Positions 18,528 through 28,112 are shown, counted from the first letter of the stretch. The stretch: 41,080 nucleotides of DNA from an uncultured Alphaproteobacteria bacterium (GCA_944391725.1 CALXUQ010000009.1:1-41080), one strand, 5' to 3'. The notes: generated by a model from the letters alone, not told the origin. Made by a program: numbers and translations.

Positions 18528-18564
18528 AAAAAACTCCGAAGTAAAAAACTTCGAAGTTTTAATA
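18528..18564. terminator. Bidirectional terminator (holC / WSST protein)
   Basis: AAACTCCGAAGT pairs with ACTTCGAAGTTT across a short A loop with one mismatch. The minus-strand side ends in a run of eight T, so it best serves the minus-strand gene that ends at 18579. The plus-strand side has only TTTT and would act more weakly for holC. Confidence 0.7.
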
Positions 18565-18578
18565 AAGAAACAAAAGCA

Positions 18579-19379
18579 TCAAAAAGCCACACAGGCTAAA
18601 ACCATGTTAGCATCCGACTTTTGCATATAACCCCTTCTTCCGAGAACACCTCCTATAAAATCTACCCCTCTCCACAACCTAACCACCAAGGCAGTATTTG
18701 TACTAGTGTATTTTCCATTCTCATCAGATGGTGGTACCTCGGTAGAAGACCAACAAGTAGCATAAACACCTAAATCTATCCCCAGTTCAGCCAATGCCGA
18801 ACAAATGATATCAAGATTTGCGGCCAGTTGTAATAACTGCAACTTTGATGGCAAAAAAGCTTCACCCGCTTTGATTCCGTTTTGGCTGTATGAAGCACAC
18901 CATTCTGCTGCCGGAAAAGCAATATTATTCCGCTTGCCATACTCTAACAACAGCCTGGTATTATACTTTCCATCATCACCCCACACACGAGTAACACATC
19001 TCGCATTCGCCCAAGGCAGAGATTCAACCTCAGCCAATACAATTAAACCGCGCTGTCCGCTCGGAGCATCCTTATCCGGATTAAGCCAGCCCACAACACC
19101 CTGAAGCTGCTCATAAGCATCGGGATTAGGCGAAAAATTGCCGTCTGCAAACGCATACCACCCCACTTTGACCATCGGGAGAAACTCAGTGCATGCTACC
19201 ACATTAATGATTTGACTTTCCGGAGTATTACTCAGAGCACAATTGACATTTTTATACACAACACCAACTTGCTCGGCACCGGGAATTAACTGTCCGCTAA
19301 TTGTACCGTCCGCATAAATAAATAACGGCAACCCTTCGGATTTAATAACTTGATCTAAATTAATTTTAAACTTTTTCAT
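18579..19379 (-). CDS. Unassigned WSST-motif protein (DUF1566/FISUMP-like, possible C-type-lectin fold)
   Basis: I do not recognise this 266-residue protein as a named family. Visible features are a short Lys-rich start without a signal peptide, LPLFIYADGTISGQ, IGWV-like turns, GQRGLIVLAEVESLPWANAR in the middle, AEWCASYSQNGIKAGEAFLPS, ATCWSSTEVPPSDENGKYTS, and a Gly/Arg-rich end (VVRLWRGVDFIGGVLGRRGY). The order GLIVL...W.NAR...LPS..QL..L...WSSTE...VR..F resembles DUF1566 or Fibrobacter paralogous (FISUMP) domains, which adopt C-type-lectin-like folds in some phage and surface ligand-binding proteins. It is a single gene with terminators on both sides. No Shine-Dalgarno sequence is visible before its ATG (AAAATTATCATT), unlike most genes in the window. 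A surface or secreted ligand-binding role is possible but unproven. Confidence 0.65.
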   Translation of the reverse strand: MKKFKINLDQVIKSEGLPLFIYADGTISGQLIPGAEQVGVVYKNVNCALSNTPESQIINVVACTEFLPMVKVGWYAFADGNFSPNPDAYEQLQGVVGWLNPDKDAPSGQRGLIVLAEVESLPWANARCVTRVWGDDGKYNTRLLLEYGKRNNIAFPAAEWCASYSQNGIKAGEAFLPSKLQLLQLAANLDIICSALAELGIDLGVYATCWSSTEVPPSDENGKYTSTNTALVVRLWRGVDFIGGVLGRRGYMQKSDANMVLACVAF

Positions 19380-19461
19380 AATGATAATTTTAAGTTAAAT
19401 AATAAGTTCATAATAACACTTTATGCTTAGTCCTTAACATACTTAACCTTATAAATCAAGC

Positions 19462-19491
19462 AAAAACCGGAGGCCTCCGAGAGGTCTCCGG
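19462..19491 (-). terminator. galU intrinsic terminator
   Basis: An 11-bp stem (CCGGAGACCTC / GAGGCCTCCGG read on the minus strand, one G-U pair) with a TCG loop is followed by five T. It lies about 30 bases after the galU stop. Confidence 0.9.
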
Positions 19492-19522
19492 CTCCATTCA
19501 ATTGCCTATACAAATTTGTAAA

Positions 19523-20413
19523 CTATACCAAGATATTATCCAAAACTTGTTTGCAATAAGCTCTGAGTTCGGGGTTCATCATCAGGCTCAGTTTGAGATT
19601 AGATTTGGCCAGCTCTTCGTTAGTACCGCAGTCAAAACGCAAAGCATCACAAAGCACTCCGGTCAGCTTCATACCCCGCACGGCCGCCAAGCCCATGGCG
19701 TCGGCCAAATTGATTTCGCCATTGTTACCTTTCCGCACTTCCGGTAAAATATCCATAATCTCATTTGGCAGAATATAAGGCCCCATACTGGCATAATTAG
19801 AAGGTACATCTTCTAAGGCCGGTTTTTCAATTTTACCCTTAGCATGGACGATTCGACCATCACGCACTGCCCCGATAAGAGCACCATAACGCACCATTTG
19901 TTCACGCGGAAATTCCATAATATTTTCAACCATTCCGCCCAGCTCTTCATATACGTCTAAAAGCTGTTTTAAGATACCTTCCCCATGGAAATTCACATAC
20001 ACGTCATCGGGCCACATCACCACAAAATCGCGTTTTCCGACAATTTCTTTCGCCATCAACACGGCATGACCATTACCCTTAGGCTCGGCTTGCTCGGCAA
20101 AAGAAAATTTCATTCCTTCCGGAATAATATCTTGCACCACCTTGAGCAAATCCAACTTATTTTTTTCTCTCAGATGATTTTCCAACCACGGATAAGGAGA
20201 AAAATGCTTTTCAAAAAGCCCCTTACAAGATTGATCACTATAAATAAACACAATCTCTTTGATACCGATTTCCGCACAGCAATCCACCGCATATTGAATA
20301 ATCGGCTTGCTGTTTAAGGTCAAAAAGCCCTTGTGCAAAGCTTTAGTTGACGGAAGGTTTCGGGTAGACAATCCTGCCACCGGCAAGATACAAACTTCAG
20401 GTCTTCTATGCAT
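19523..20413 (-). CDS. galU: UTP-glucose-1-phosphate uridylyltransferase, divergent GalU
   Basis: I chose ATG 20413 (296 aa) because TGGAG lies 7 bases upstream; the ATG at 20428 has no ribosome-binding site. This is a nucleotidyltransferase that makes UDP-glucose from UTP and glucose-1-phosphate for envelope polysaccharides. It follows the GalU plan: CILPVAGLSTRNLPSTKAL at the N-terminus, SKPIIQYAVDCCAEIGIKEI, GNGHAVLMAKEIVG, FVVMWPDDVY (metal-binding Asp pair), and late ILPEVRKGNNGEINLADAMG and FDCGTNEELAKSNL. Odd points are in the nucleotide loop: GLSTRNLPSTK replaces the usual GLGTRFLPATK, and HKGFL replaces PKEML. It may prefer another sugar phosphate or nucleotide. It lies downstream of asmA with its own candidate promoter. 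Confidence 0.88.
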   Translation of the reverse strand: MHRRPEVCILPVAGLSTRNLPSTKALHKGFLTLNSKPIIQYAVDCCAEIGIKEIVFIYSDQSCKGLFEKHFSPYPWLENHLREKNKLDLLKVVQDIIPEGMKFSFAEQAEPKGNGHAVLMAKEIVGKRDFVVMWPDDVYVNFHGEGILKQLLDVYEELGGMVENIMEFPREQMVRYGALIGAVRDGRIVHAKGKIEKPALEDVPSNYASMGPYILPNEIMDILPEVRKGNNGEINLADAMGLAAVRGMKLTGVLCDALRFDCGTNEELAKSNLKLSLMMNPELRAYCKQVLDNILV

Positions 20414-20451
20414 CAAAAAACTCCACATAATACGTTAACTTTATGAGCCAA

Positions 20452-20479
20452 ATGATAGCACAAAAAAACGTTTCGACAA
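20452..20479 (-). promoter_or_regulatory. Candidate sigma70 promoter of galU
   Basis: On the minus strand, TTGTCG and TATCAT (5 of 6) are 16 bases apart, about 40 bases before the galU start, in the 69-base asmA-galU gap. Confidence 0.45.
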
Positions 20480-20482
20480 GTA

Positions 20483-23400
20483 TTATTTCCGAACTATCAC
20501 ACCACTTGCCTGAGAAATTTTACCATCAGATTTAATCAAGATACTATTCTTTTTTTTAGGCTGTTCTTGTTTCAGAATAGTGCCTTGTTTTACAATCACA
20601 TTTTCTTTTCCTTGGGAGCTAAAATCCAAGACCGGAATTTTATTTTGTTCCTGTAAAGATTCCGACTTTTCAATATCCTCAATATCGCGTGTCACCGTCA
20701 CACTTTTTCCGCCGCCCGCCACCGAAATTTTACCGGTATTTTCTTTGAGCTTACGTTCAATTTCGGCCTGCCGCAACTTTTCTTGATAATTTTTTTCCGC
20801 AGTTTCAATTTGCGGTTTCACATAAGCATAATACTCCGACATATTTTCAGCCAATTTCTTATTATCCTCCGTCGCCGTTATCAGCGATTGCTTAATCTTA
20901 TCTTCATATTCGGACAACTGCAACGGATCAAGCGTATTTTGCATTTTCACATAATTTCGCGACAATTTAGCATTAATATCGTCTAATTCCACAAACAAAC
21001 TTTCGACCACGGCATTAATAGCCATAGCCTTCGCATCGTTTTCAATGCGGTATTCAGTCTCAATATTCGCCAAACGAGTTTTAAATTCCGCATCACTTGT
21101 CTTAAATTCATTAAACTTACGTTGTGCATCGGTATGAATATCGGCAATCTGATTATATAATATATTAGTTCTATATTTGATATCATCAACACTATGTTTG
21201 TTCAGTTCGCTTTCCGCCTTATCGATTCTATTTTGCAACAAAGCATTTTTACGTTTTGCATCATCAATCTGTGTTTGTTCAAATTTTGGGCTCAACCCCA
21301 AAGTCAGCACCTCAGACAAACCCTTTCCGATATTCTCCAACTCCTCATTCAAAACTACCATTGCTTCTTTGATGGTCGGATTCTGGATTTGTGTTTGAAT
21401 CACTTGAAATTTCTGTTTAATTTCCTTATTCAAGCGATTTTCCATCGTTTTGGCAATACTCATCTGCTCATTCATATTTTTCTGCAGCAGCTCACGCTCT
21501 GCCTGCGCTTCGGCTTGTTTTTTAGCAGCAATTTCAGCGTGTTGACGTTGATACAAATTCACAATTTTGCTAACATCAACCTCCAGCTGAGGTGCCGATA
21601 ACGCCCCCACAAGTCCAAACTCAACTGCAGGTAACTTACTGTCCTTAAACGTCACCCCAAATCTTGCGTTAGTATCCCAGAGCAACAAATTACCTGCGGC
21701 CGTCATTGTAAGCAGATACCCTTTATCCGTCACAAATTTCATATCCGTCAAACGATAATCCGCCTTAGATATTTGCAATTTTCCACTAACCGACTGGAGT
21801 TTAGTTTTTCCGGTTTCCAAATTATCGCGAACCAATTTTGACAATCCGTCCCCATTGGAACGTTTTTTCAAATCATCTTCAATCGGAGCAAAATTCATTC
21901 CCTTAAATTCAGCATCGACAATTTCAAACTCACTGACGGCCTCCAAAGTTTTAATAAACTCCTCCACCGAGGTCGCATCAGCCGTAAAAGTATTGTTACT
22001 GCTCAAAGTGCCATACGCCAACCCATATACACTTCCGCTCCAAAACGTATCATCCAGATTCACATCTTGCAGCACAACAGCTCCTTTCAGAGTTGGGCTT
22101 TGCACAAAATTGAGCTCAGCCTCGCCTTGCAACTTACCTTTACTATAATCAGCGGAAAAATCACTGATTTTCAAAACATCATTTGACAAATCAAGCTGCG
22201 CGACAACATTTTGCATCTGCAAATTTTCATACATTAACTTTGCAATTACCAAACCCAAATTAACATTGAGATTTCGATATAACTCATAATTAATTTTCAC
22301 GGTTGACCACAGCGGCTTAGCCAAAAACGCCACGGCATTTTCATCAGACTTTTTAAAAGACGCTACCTCATTATTAATCCGATTTGCCTCTCCGTTATAG
22401 AAAAAGCGCTCCAGTTCCAATTGATTAACCTGCAAGTTCCCGTTTATTATTTTTTTCTCACCCTCATGCGTATAGGCCAAATTTCCCTTAAAGTGGTTTT
22501 GTCCGATAGTCGCCGTCAGATTATCTGCCTTAAAACTATCCGTCGTACCTTCCACATCCGCATTCAAAGTCAACACCCCGAGCGAATATACATTAGGCGC
22601 ATAATTAATCTTAAAATTTTGCAGCATAGTAATAAAATCAGGAGCCTTGAGATAAATTTTTCCCTGATAAAAATGCTCGGTTTCTAGCTGATTTACTTCC
22701 CCGCCAAAACTCATGTCTAAATTTTCCAGTTTCGAGACATTTTTGACGGCAAACCGCTTAAGTGTACCGGTTGCAATACCTTCCGCCGTAAAGTTTTTAA
22801 GATTTTTCAGCTCCCAATCCGGCAGTTCCACAGCAAACTTACTCAACAAAGAAAAGAAATCCGGATTTTGAAATTTATATTTCAGATTTTCAAATTCAAA
22901 ATTCTCACCAAAGCCTTTGATTTTGCCGGAAAGCTCTAAATTTCCTCCTGACAAGCTCGGCACTTCGAGTTTCTTTAGCTCCAAAACGCCTTGCTGAATT
23001 TTTCCTTCTGCGGTCATTTTTTCAAACGGCAAATTATCATAAATTCCTAGTCCCAGCTTAAGCATAAATTGCACATCGGCATCTTTCAGCCAGCCCAGTT
23101 GGCTAAAACGATACCGCAGTCGATTTTCCAAATTCGTATCTGCCACCTCTTGAGGCAACATCGGAACATAATTATCAAAATTGATACTATCCGCCTCGCC
23201 GATAACAAACAGCTTCAGCTTTCCATCTTCACGCATCACCGCAATATCGCCGGCCACTTTAGTTTTATCCAAAGTAAAATCCAGCGGTGTAATTTTAATT
23301 TCGTTTAATGTCCCCTCAAGCTTAGCTGTTCCTGTAAATTTCCGATAGATTGAAGGCACCGGCAACACCGGTTCAAGCTTAATCGCCCGCAGCAAATCCA

Positions 23401-24709
23401 CCAACTCATCAGCCCGCAAAGACACATCCGATTGATATTGCAAAACCCCTTTTTCATCGGGAAAGATTGTTCCGGTCAACTTAAAATTAGCATTTCCCGG
23501 CAACTGCGCCTGCAATTTATTAATATTTAGCTTGCCCGGCAACACATCAAAACTCAGTTCCAAATTTTTGATTTCCTGACCGTCATACATCGTTTTAACC
23601 GCGTTAATATCCATAATAATATCGGCTTTAGGATTAATTTTTAGCTCTTTCCCTTGTGCATAAGTCTGCACCACCTCGGTCAAAGCGGCCACCACCGGAG
23701 CCAAATCAAACTCCGTCAAATTAAACGCCATTTCGATTTGCTGACGTTTAATCTCCTCATCTTGCTGGTTCCAATCTTTGACCTCTTGCAACCGCGGAAT
23801 AATGATATTACCGGCTGCTGCCGTATCGCCATACTTCACAATTAGATTTGAGAATTCAATTTTTTGCCTATTCGTATTAATTTGGGTCGAAACCGCGAGC
23901 GGAAAATCATATTGCTTTTCAAATTTAACATTTTTGAAATTTTCGTTCACAAAACTCATCAACTGCTTAGATTCAAAATTCAGATTTCCGGTAATCACAT
24001 CATTTTTCGGCATCACCGACCCATCAAACCAAAACATGGTCTGAGTTGCCGGATTCGTTATACGCACATTGATGGAAGTATTCATATTTTCGGTAATCCG
24101 CCCCACCACAAAGGCAAACCCGGCCGGATTATTATCTTTCATATAGCTTCCCTCAATATGGAAAGGCCCAAGCAAACTATCCGCCATCACCTCTGCCGAT
24201 AGGTTGTCAAATTTCCAATCAATTCCTCTTTTGGGATCATCAAAAGTCAGCGTCGCTTTTTCAATCGACAAACTATCAAATTTGACTTGCGTTTCCGCCA
24301 TTTTTTGCTTTTGTTCCGCCGAAAGTTCCCCACTCCAGTTCAAGCTGCCGTCTTCCATAATTTTCATTCTTATGGTTGGGTGCTGGAGCGTCATATGCTC
24401 CACATTAAACTCCCCTTTCAACAGCGGCCCCCAAGAAAGTTTGGCCACCAAACGTTCCACTTCGGCCAAAGGCTGTGGAATTTCGGTTTTTTCGCTATAA
24501 ATTTTAATATCCTGCGCCGTCAAATAGGGCGAGGGCAAAAACTTTAGTTCAACCGGTCCGGAAAACACTACTTTTTTTCCGGTTGCCTCTGAAAATTGTT
24601 CTGAAATTTTGGCCTTATGCTCATTCCAATCAATCGAATAAATCAAGATTGCCAAAGCACCCGCCGCCACTAACAACAAAACAATAACTGCCAGTAAAAA
24701 CTTTTTCAC
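20483..24709 (-). CDS. AsmA-family envelope protein, 1408 aa, with coiled-coil C-terminus
   Basis: The start is a GTG with GAGGG five bases upstream. An N-terminal membrane helix (about 3-27) is followed by the AsmA start IDWNEHKAKISEQFSEATGK and VVFSGPVELKFLPSPYLTAQ (about 28-70). A very long beta-rich repeat region follows (to about 1040), of the kind expected in AsmA-like bridge proteins. Family members sit in the inner membrane, face the periplasm, and are implicated in phospholipid transfer to the outer membrane and in outer-membrane protein assembly. Unusually, residues about 1055-1330 form a long charged coiled coil (KKQAEAQAERELLQKNMNEQ, ENDAKAMAINAVVESLFVEL). The tail is Lys/Gln-rich (about 1340-1408). 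The coiled coil is not part of the core family and may bind a partner. It is divergent from the nucleoside operon. Confidence 0.88.
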   Translation of the reverse strand: MKKFLLAVIVLLLVAAGALAILIYSIDWNEHKAKISEQFSEATGKKVVFSGPVELKFLPSPYLTAQDIKIYSEKTEIPQPLAEVERLVAKLSWGPLLKGEFNVEHMTLQHPTIRMKIMEDGSLNWSGELSAEQKQKMAETQVKFDSLSIEKATLTFDDPKRGIDWKFDNLSAEVMADSLLGPFHIEGSYMKDNNPAGFAFVVGRITENMNTSINVRITNPATQTMFWFDGSVMPKNDVITGNLNFESKQLMSFVNENFKNVKFEKQYDFPLAVSTQINTNRQKIEFSNLIVKYGDTAAAGNIIIPRLQEVKDWNQQDEEIKRQQIEMAFNLTEFDLAPVVAALTEVVQTYAQGKELKINPKADIIMDINAVKTMYDGQEIKNLELSFDVLPGKLNINKLQAQLPGNANFKLTGTIFPDEKGVLQYQSDVSLRADELVDLLRAIKLEPVLPVPSIYRKFTGTAKLEGTLNEIKITPLDFTLDKTKVAGDIAVMREDGKLKLFVIGEADSINFDNYVPMLPQEVADTNLENRLRYRFSQLGWLKDADVQFMLKLGLGIYDNLPFEKMTAEGKIQQGVLELKKLEVPSLSGGNLELSGKIKGFGENFEFENLKYKFQNPDFFSLLSKFAVELPDWELKNLKNFTAEGIATGTLKRFAVKNVSKLENLDMSFGGEVNQLETEHFYQGKIYLKAPDFITMLQNFKINYAPNVYSLGVLTLNADVEGTTDSFKADNLTATIGQNHFKGNLAYTHEGEKKIINGNLQVNQLELERFFYNGEANRINNEVASFKKSDENAVAFLAKPLWSTVKINYELYRNLNVNLGLVIAKLMYENLQMQNVVAQLDLSNDVLKISDFSADYSKGKLQGEAELNFVQSPTLKGAVVLQDVNLDDTFWSGSVYGLAYGTLSSNNTFTADATSVEEFIKTLEAVSEFEIVDAEFKGMNFAPIEDDLKKRSNGDGLSKLVRDNLETGKTKLQSVSGKLQISKADYRLTDMKFVTDKGYLLTMTAAGNLLLWDTNARFGVTFKDSKLPAVEFGLVGALSAPQLEVDVSKIVNLYQRQHAEIAAKKQAEAQAERELLQKNMNEQMSIAKTMENRLNKEIKQKFQVIQTQIQNPTIKEAMVVLNEELENIGKGLSEVLTLGLSPKFEQTQIDDAKRKNALLQNRIDKAESELNKHSVDDIKYRTNILYNQIADIHTDAQRKFNEFKTSDAEFKTRLANIETEYRIENDAKAMAINAVVESLFVELDDINAKLSRNYVKMQNTLDPLQLSEYEDKIKQSLITATEDNKKLAENMSEYYAYVKPQIETAEKNYQEKLRQAEIERKLKENTGKISVAGGGKSVTVTRDIEDIEKSESLQEQNKIPVLDFSSQGKENVIVKQGTILKQEQPKKKNSILIKSDGKISQASGVIVRK

Positions 24710-24781
24710 TAAACCCTCACCTATGAGTAAATTTCAAAAACTAATCTTTGATTAAGTATTTTAATGTATATTACCATATAA

Positions 24782-24791
24782 TTGTTAACAA
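24782..24791. promoter_or_regulatory. 10-bp palindrome TTGTTAACAA upstream of cdd
   Basis: This perfect palindrome lies in the asmA/cdd divergent gap, 24 bases before the cdd start, directly next to a TATAAT at 24777-24782. It is a candidate operator for a nucleoside-responsive repressor. No well-spaced -35 was found. Confidence 0.3.
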
Positions 24792-24815
24792 GTTTTTATC
24801 AGGTTGCCAAGAAAA

Positions 24816-25220
24816 ATGAACACATCATCACAACTATTTGAGCTGGCACGCCAAGTTCGTCAGCACGCCTACGCCCCCTATTCAAGATTCGCCGTCGGAG
24901 CCGCCATTTTGAGCAGCGACGGCAAGACTTATATCGGTTGCAATGTCGAAAACATTTCTTACCCCTGCGGCAGCTGTGCCGAACAAGGGGCTATTTCGGC
25001 CATGATTGCCGGAAAAAGCAAGGAAATTTCTCAAATTTTGATTTTGGCAGATAGTCAAGAGCTCATCACGCCTTGCGGTGCTTGTTTGCAACGGATTAAA
25101 GAATTTGCCGCTCCCGATTGTGAAATTCTGTTGGCAAATTTAAGCGGCATCAAGAAAGTGCTCAAACTTCAAGAAATGTTACCCTATGCTTTTGAGGCTC
25201 CGGAGGTCGGTCATGAGTAA
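24816..25220 (+). CDS. cdd: Cytidine deaminase
   Basis: I chose ATG 24816 (134 aa), which fits the family start better than the upstream TTG at 24804. The enzyme deaminates cytidine and deoxycytidine to uridine and deoxyuridine in the cytoplasm. Zinc-site motifs are CAE (54-56, within SYPCGSCAEQGAI; Cys54 as ligand and Glu56 as proton shuttle) and PCGAC (86-90, Cys87 and Cys90 as ligands). YAPYSRFAVGAAIL and GCNVENISYP bind the nucleoside. The length is that of the small homotetrameric class. It is first in the salvage operon and overlaps punA by 8 bases. Confidence 0.96.
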   Translation: MNTSSQLFELARQVRQHAYAPYSRFAVGAAILSSDGKTYIGCNVENISYPCGSCAEQGAISAMIAGKSKEISQILILADSQELITPCGACLQRIKEFAAPDCEILLANLSGIKKVLKLQEMLPYAFEAPEVGHE

Positions 25221-26028
25221 TAAAACCGTTAATTATATAAAGCAACACATCACCCCATACCAGCCGCAAACTTTGATAATTTTGGGCAGCGGATTAGGGA
25301 ATCTGGGTGAACACCTGCAAGAACCGATATCGCTAAACTACCAAGACATTCCCGACTTTCCGCACAGCACGGTTCAAGGCCACAGCGGAAAGCTCATTTG
25401 CGGACGGCTAGGAGAGCACGAAGTTTTGTGCATGCAAGGTCGTTTTCATCTCTATGAAGGACACAAGCCCTCAACCATTCACCAGTTGTTTGCATGGTTC
25501 AAAGAGTTAGGCATTAAGGAGCTGATTGTGACCAACGCCGCCGGCTCGCTCAATCCTGAAATTGCCCCCGGCAGTCTGATGTTGATAAAAGACCACATCA
25601 ATCTGAGCGGCCAAAACCCTCTGATTGGCCCCAATGACGATAGCATAGGTCCGCGTTTTCCGGCCTTAAACAATGCTTATGATGAAGAGATTAGAGCGAG
25701 AGTTAAACACTTAGCTCAAAAGCATGATATTGCCCTTTCGGAAGGTGTTTATATGATGGTGCTGGGACCAAATTTTGAAACTCCGGCTGAGATTCGCGCT
25801 TTTCGAATTTTAGGTGCCGATGCCGTTGGTATGTCTACCGTCCCGGAGGTAATTTCGGCTATTCATGTCGGCATGAAAGTTTTGGGCATTTCGGTAATCA
25901 CCAATTATGGCGCCGGCATGAGTAGTGAACAACCCAGCCATGAAGAAACTTTAGCTCAAGGACAAAAAGCCTCGAACCAACTGAGCCGATTAATCATTGC
26001 TTACCTCAAGGAGAAAAACAATGGATGA
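25213..26028 (+). CDS. punA: Purine nucleoside phosphorylase (PNP-I, trimeric type)
   Basis: ATG 25213 (271 aa) follows GGAGG within the cdd end. This enzyme phosphorolyses purine (deoxy)nucleosides to the base plus (deoxy)ribose-1-phosphate. Motifs are LIILGSGLGNLGEHL (phosphate site Ser), GHSGKLICGRLGEHEV, MQGRFHLYEGH, VTNAAGSLNPEIAPGSLMLI, GPNFETPAEIRAFRILGADA, GMSTVPEVISAIHVGMKVLG and ITNYGAGM. These are typical of the mammalian-type PNP family (PunA/DeoD2) rather than the hexameric E. coli DeoD. It overlaps deoC by 8 bases. An SAM-salvage MTA phosphorylase is a less likely alternative, since the MSTVPE and NYGAG stretches favour PNP. Confidence 0.93.
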   Translation: MSNKTVNYIKQHITPYQPQTLIILGSGLGNLGEHLQEPISLNYQDIPDFPHSTVQGHSGKLICGRLGEHEVLCMQGRFHLYEGHKPSTIHQLFAWFKELGIKELIVTNAAGSLNPEIAPGSLMLIKDHINLSGQNPLIGPNDDSIGPRFPALNNAYDEEIRARVKHLAQKHDIALSEGVYMMVLGPNFETPAEIRAFRILGADAVGMSTVPEVISAIHVGMKVLGISVITNYGAGMSSEQPSHEETLAQGQKASNQLSRLIIAYLKEKNNG

Positions 26029-26758
26029 CGTCAGCGCCGCCAAAATCATAATTCAATGTCTGGATTTAACCTCGCTTGGCGAACACGATACCGAAGACGA
26101 GGTCATAGAGCTTTGCCGTCGTTCGCAAACAGAATATGGCCCAACGGCAGCCGTTTGTATTTGGCCCAAGTTTGTACCTTTGGCCAAAAATTTGCTGATT
26201 GATAGTTCCACCAAAGTTGCCACGGTCGTCAATTTTCCCGATGGCGGAGATGATTTGGTGCGTTTGGAAATGGAAATCAGTTCCGCCTTAAAATATGGCG
26301 CCGACGAGATTGACGCGGTTTTGCCTTACCGCGAATTTCTCAAAGGCAACATCACACTTTGTGAAGAGTTTTTGCGGACTGCGGTTAAATTGTGTCATAA
26401 ACGCGCCCCGCTCAAAATCATCTTAGAAACTGGAGAGCTTAAATCAGCCGCCACCATTGCCTTAGCGACCAAACTCTGCATTTCGCACGGTGCCAATTTC
26501 ATCAAGACCTCAACCGGCAAGAGTAAAGTATCAGCCACTCCGGAAGCTGCCAATGCCATTTTGGAAACCATTGCCTCGGGCAGGCGCAATGCCGGTTTCA
26601 AGGCCAGCGGCGGAATTAAGACCCTTGAAGAAGCCAAAAAATATTTGGTACTGGCCAATGCGATTATGGGTTATAAGTGGATTAGCCCCAAAAATTTCCG
26701 CATTGGCGCCAGCTCATTACTAGACAATTTGTTAGAAGTCATCAGTAGAGGATACTAG
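26021..26758 (+). CDS. deoC: Deoxyribose-phosphate aldolase
   Basis: ATG 26021 (245 aa) has CAAGGAG upstream and overlaps the punA stop. DeoC cleaves 2-deoxyribose-5-phosphate to glyceraldehyde-3-phosphate and acetaldehyde through a Schiff base. Visible catalytic elements are Lys162 in [11 protein letters not shown] (the Schiff-base lysine) and Lys194 in [10 protein letters not shown] (second lysine), plus [11 protein letters not shown] and KIILETGEL. This is a TIM-barrel class I aldolase of normal length. It lies 2 bases before deoA. No phosphopentomutase gene (deoB) is present in the window, although the pathway needs one. Confidence 0.96.
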   Translation: MDDVSAAKIIIQCLDLTSLGEHDTEDEVIELCRRSQTEYGPTAAVCIWPKFVPLAKNLLIDSSTKVATVVNFPDGGDDLVRLEMEISSALKYGADEIDAVLPYREFLKGNITLCEEFLRTAVKLCHKRAPLKIILETGELKSAATIALATKLCISHGANFIKTSTGKSKVSATPEAANAILETIASGRRNAGFKASGGIKTLEEAKKYLVLANAIMGYKWISPKNFRIGASSLLDNLLEVISRGY

Positions 26759-26760
26759 CC

Positions 26761-28071
26761 ATGTTACCCCAAGAGATTATCCGCCACAAACGCGACCACC
26801 AAGCTCTAAGTGAAGAAGAAATTTCCTTTTTCATCAACGGTGTAACCGACGGCAGCATTGCCGACTCCCAAACCGCCGCTCTGACCATGGCCGTTTTTCT
26901 AAATGGTATGACTAATGATGAAACCGCCTCTTTGGCCTTAGCTATGAGAGATTCGGGCGATGTCCTGAGTTGGCAAGAATTAGATCGTCCGGTTGTCGAC
27001 AAACACTCCACCGGCGGTGTCGGCGACAAAGTCAGTCTGATGTTAGCTCCGATGTTGGCGGCTTGTGGAGCTTATGTCCCGATGATATCCGGCCGCGGCT
27101 TGGGTCACACCGGCGGAACCTTGGATAAATTCGATTCGATTCCCGGATACAATACCGCCCCGAGCAACGAACTGTTTAAGCAAACGGTCAAACAAGTTGG
27201 TTGCGCCATTATCGGACAAACCGGAAACTTAGCCCCTGCCGATAAAAAAATTTATGCCCTGCGCGATGTCTGCGGCACGGTTGAATCCATTCCCCTGATA
27301 ACCGCCTCGATTCTTTCCAAAAAACTCGCCGCCGGATTAGATTGCCTAGTCATGGACTTAAAATGCGGCAACGGAGCTTTTATGCCTGACCTCAATTCGG
27401 CTCGCGAGTTGGCTCATAGCATTACCCGCGTGGCCAACCTGGCACATACCAAGACCACCGCAATTTTGACCGACATGAACCAAGTTTTGGGCTATAACGT
27501 CGGCAATGCTTTAGAGATGCGTGAGGCGGTTGAATATCTGCAAGGCCAGCGCCGCAACGAGCGACTGCACCGCGTCACCATTGAACTTTGTGCCGAGTTG
27601 TTGTGCACCGCCAAGCTTTGTCAAAACCACGATGAAGCAGTTAAAAAATTGCAACACAGTTTAGATTCGGGACAAGCTCTGGAGATTTTTGCCCGCATGG
27701 TCAGCGCTCTCGGCGGGCCTAAAGATTTTGTGGAAAAATATGATAAGTATCTGCCGCAAGCCCAGCTGATTAAACCGGTATTTGCGCTTAAGTCAGGCTA
27801 TGTCAGTGCCGTAAAAACCCGTGAGATTGGCTTGAGCCTAATCGGCTTGAAGGGCGGGCGCACTCATCCCGAACAAAAACTTGACTTTGCCACCGGCTTT
27901 AGCGACTTTTGCACCATTGGTGACTATGTTGATGACCAAACCCCGCTGGCCTTTGTTCATGCTCAAAACGAGGAGGATTTTGCCCTCGCCGCTGAACAAA
28001 TCCGCCAAGCCGTAACCATTAGCGAACAAAAGCCCGATGTTAATGATGTGATTATTGAATATATTCGCTAA
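26761..28071 (+). CDS. deoA: Thymidine phosphorylase
   Basis: DeoA (436 aa) cleaves thymidine or deoxyuridine with phosphate to the base and 2-deoxyribose-1-phosphate. It shows the family plan: a helical domain ([20 protein letters not shown]), [10 protein letters not shown], the phosphate-binding [44 protein letters not shown] and a C-terminal alpha/beta domain with [20 protein letters not shown]. The length matches E. coli DeoA (440). It is last in cdd-punA-deoC-deoA. The stop overlaps the A-run of the hairpin at 28077-28112. Confidence 0.96.
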   Translation: MLPQEIIRHKRDHQALSEEEISFFINGVTDGSIADSQTAALTMAVFLNGMTNDETASLALAMRDSGDVLSWQELDRPVVDKHSTGGVGDKVSLMLAPMLAACGAYVPMISGRGLGHTGGTLDKFDSIPGYNTAPSNELFKQTVKQVGCAIIGQTGNLAPADKKIYALRDVCGTVESIPLITASILSKKLAAGLDCLVMDLKCGNGAFMPDLNSARELAHSITRVANLAHTKTTAILTDMNQVLGYNVGNALEMREAVEYLQGQRRNERLHRVTIELCAELLCTAKLCQNHDEAVKKLQHSLDSGQALEIFARMVSALGGPKDFVEKYDKYLPQAQLIKPVFALKSGYVSAVKTREIGLSLIGLKGGRTHPEQKLDFATGFSDFCTIGDYVDDQTPLAFVHAQNEEDFALAAEQIRQAVTISEQKPDVNDVIIEYIR

Positions 28072-28074
28072 TGA

Positions 28075-28112
28075 TAAAAAAAACACCCCGCAGTTTCAAG
28101 CTGCGGGGTAAT
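28075..28112. terminator. Terminator between deoA and the 890-aa gene
   Basis: A 9-bp perfect stem, ACCCCGCAG with CTGCGGGGT, has a 7-base loop. On the minus strand it is followed by a long T-run, so it clearly ends the 890-aa gene. On the plus strand the tract is poor, so termination of deoA is weaker. Confidence 0.88.
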
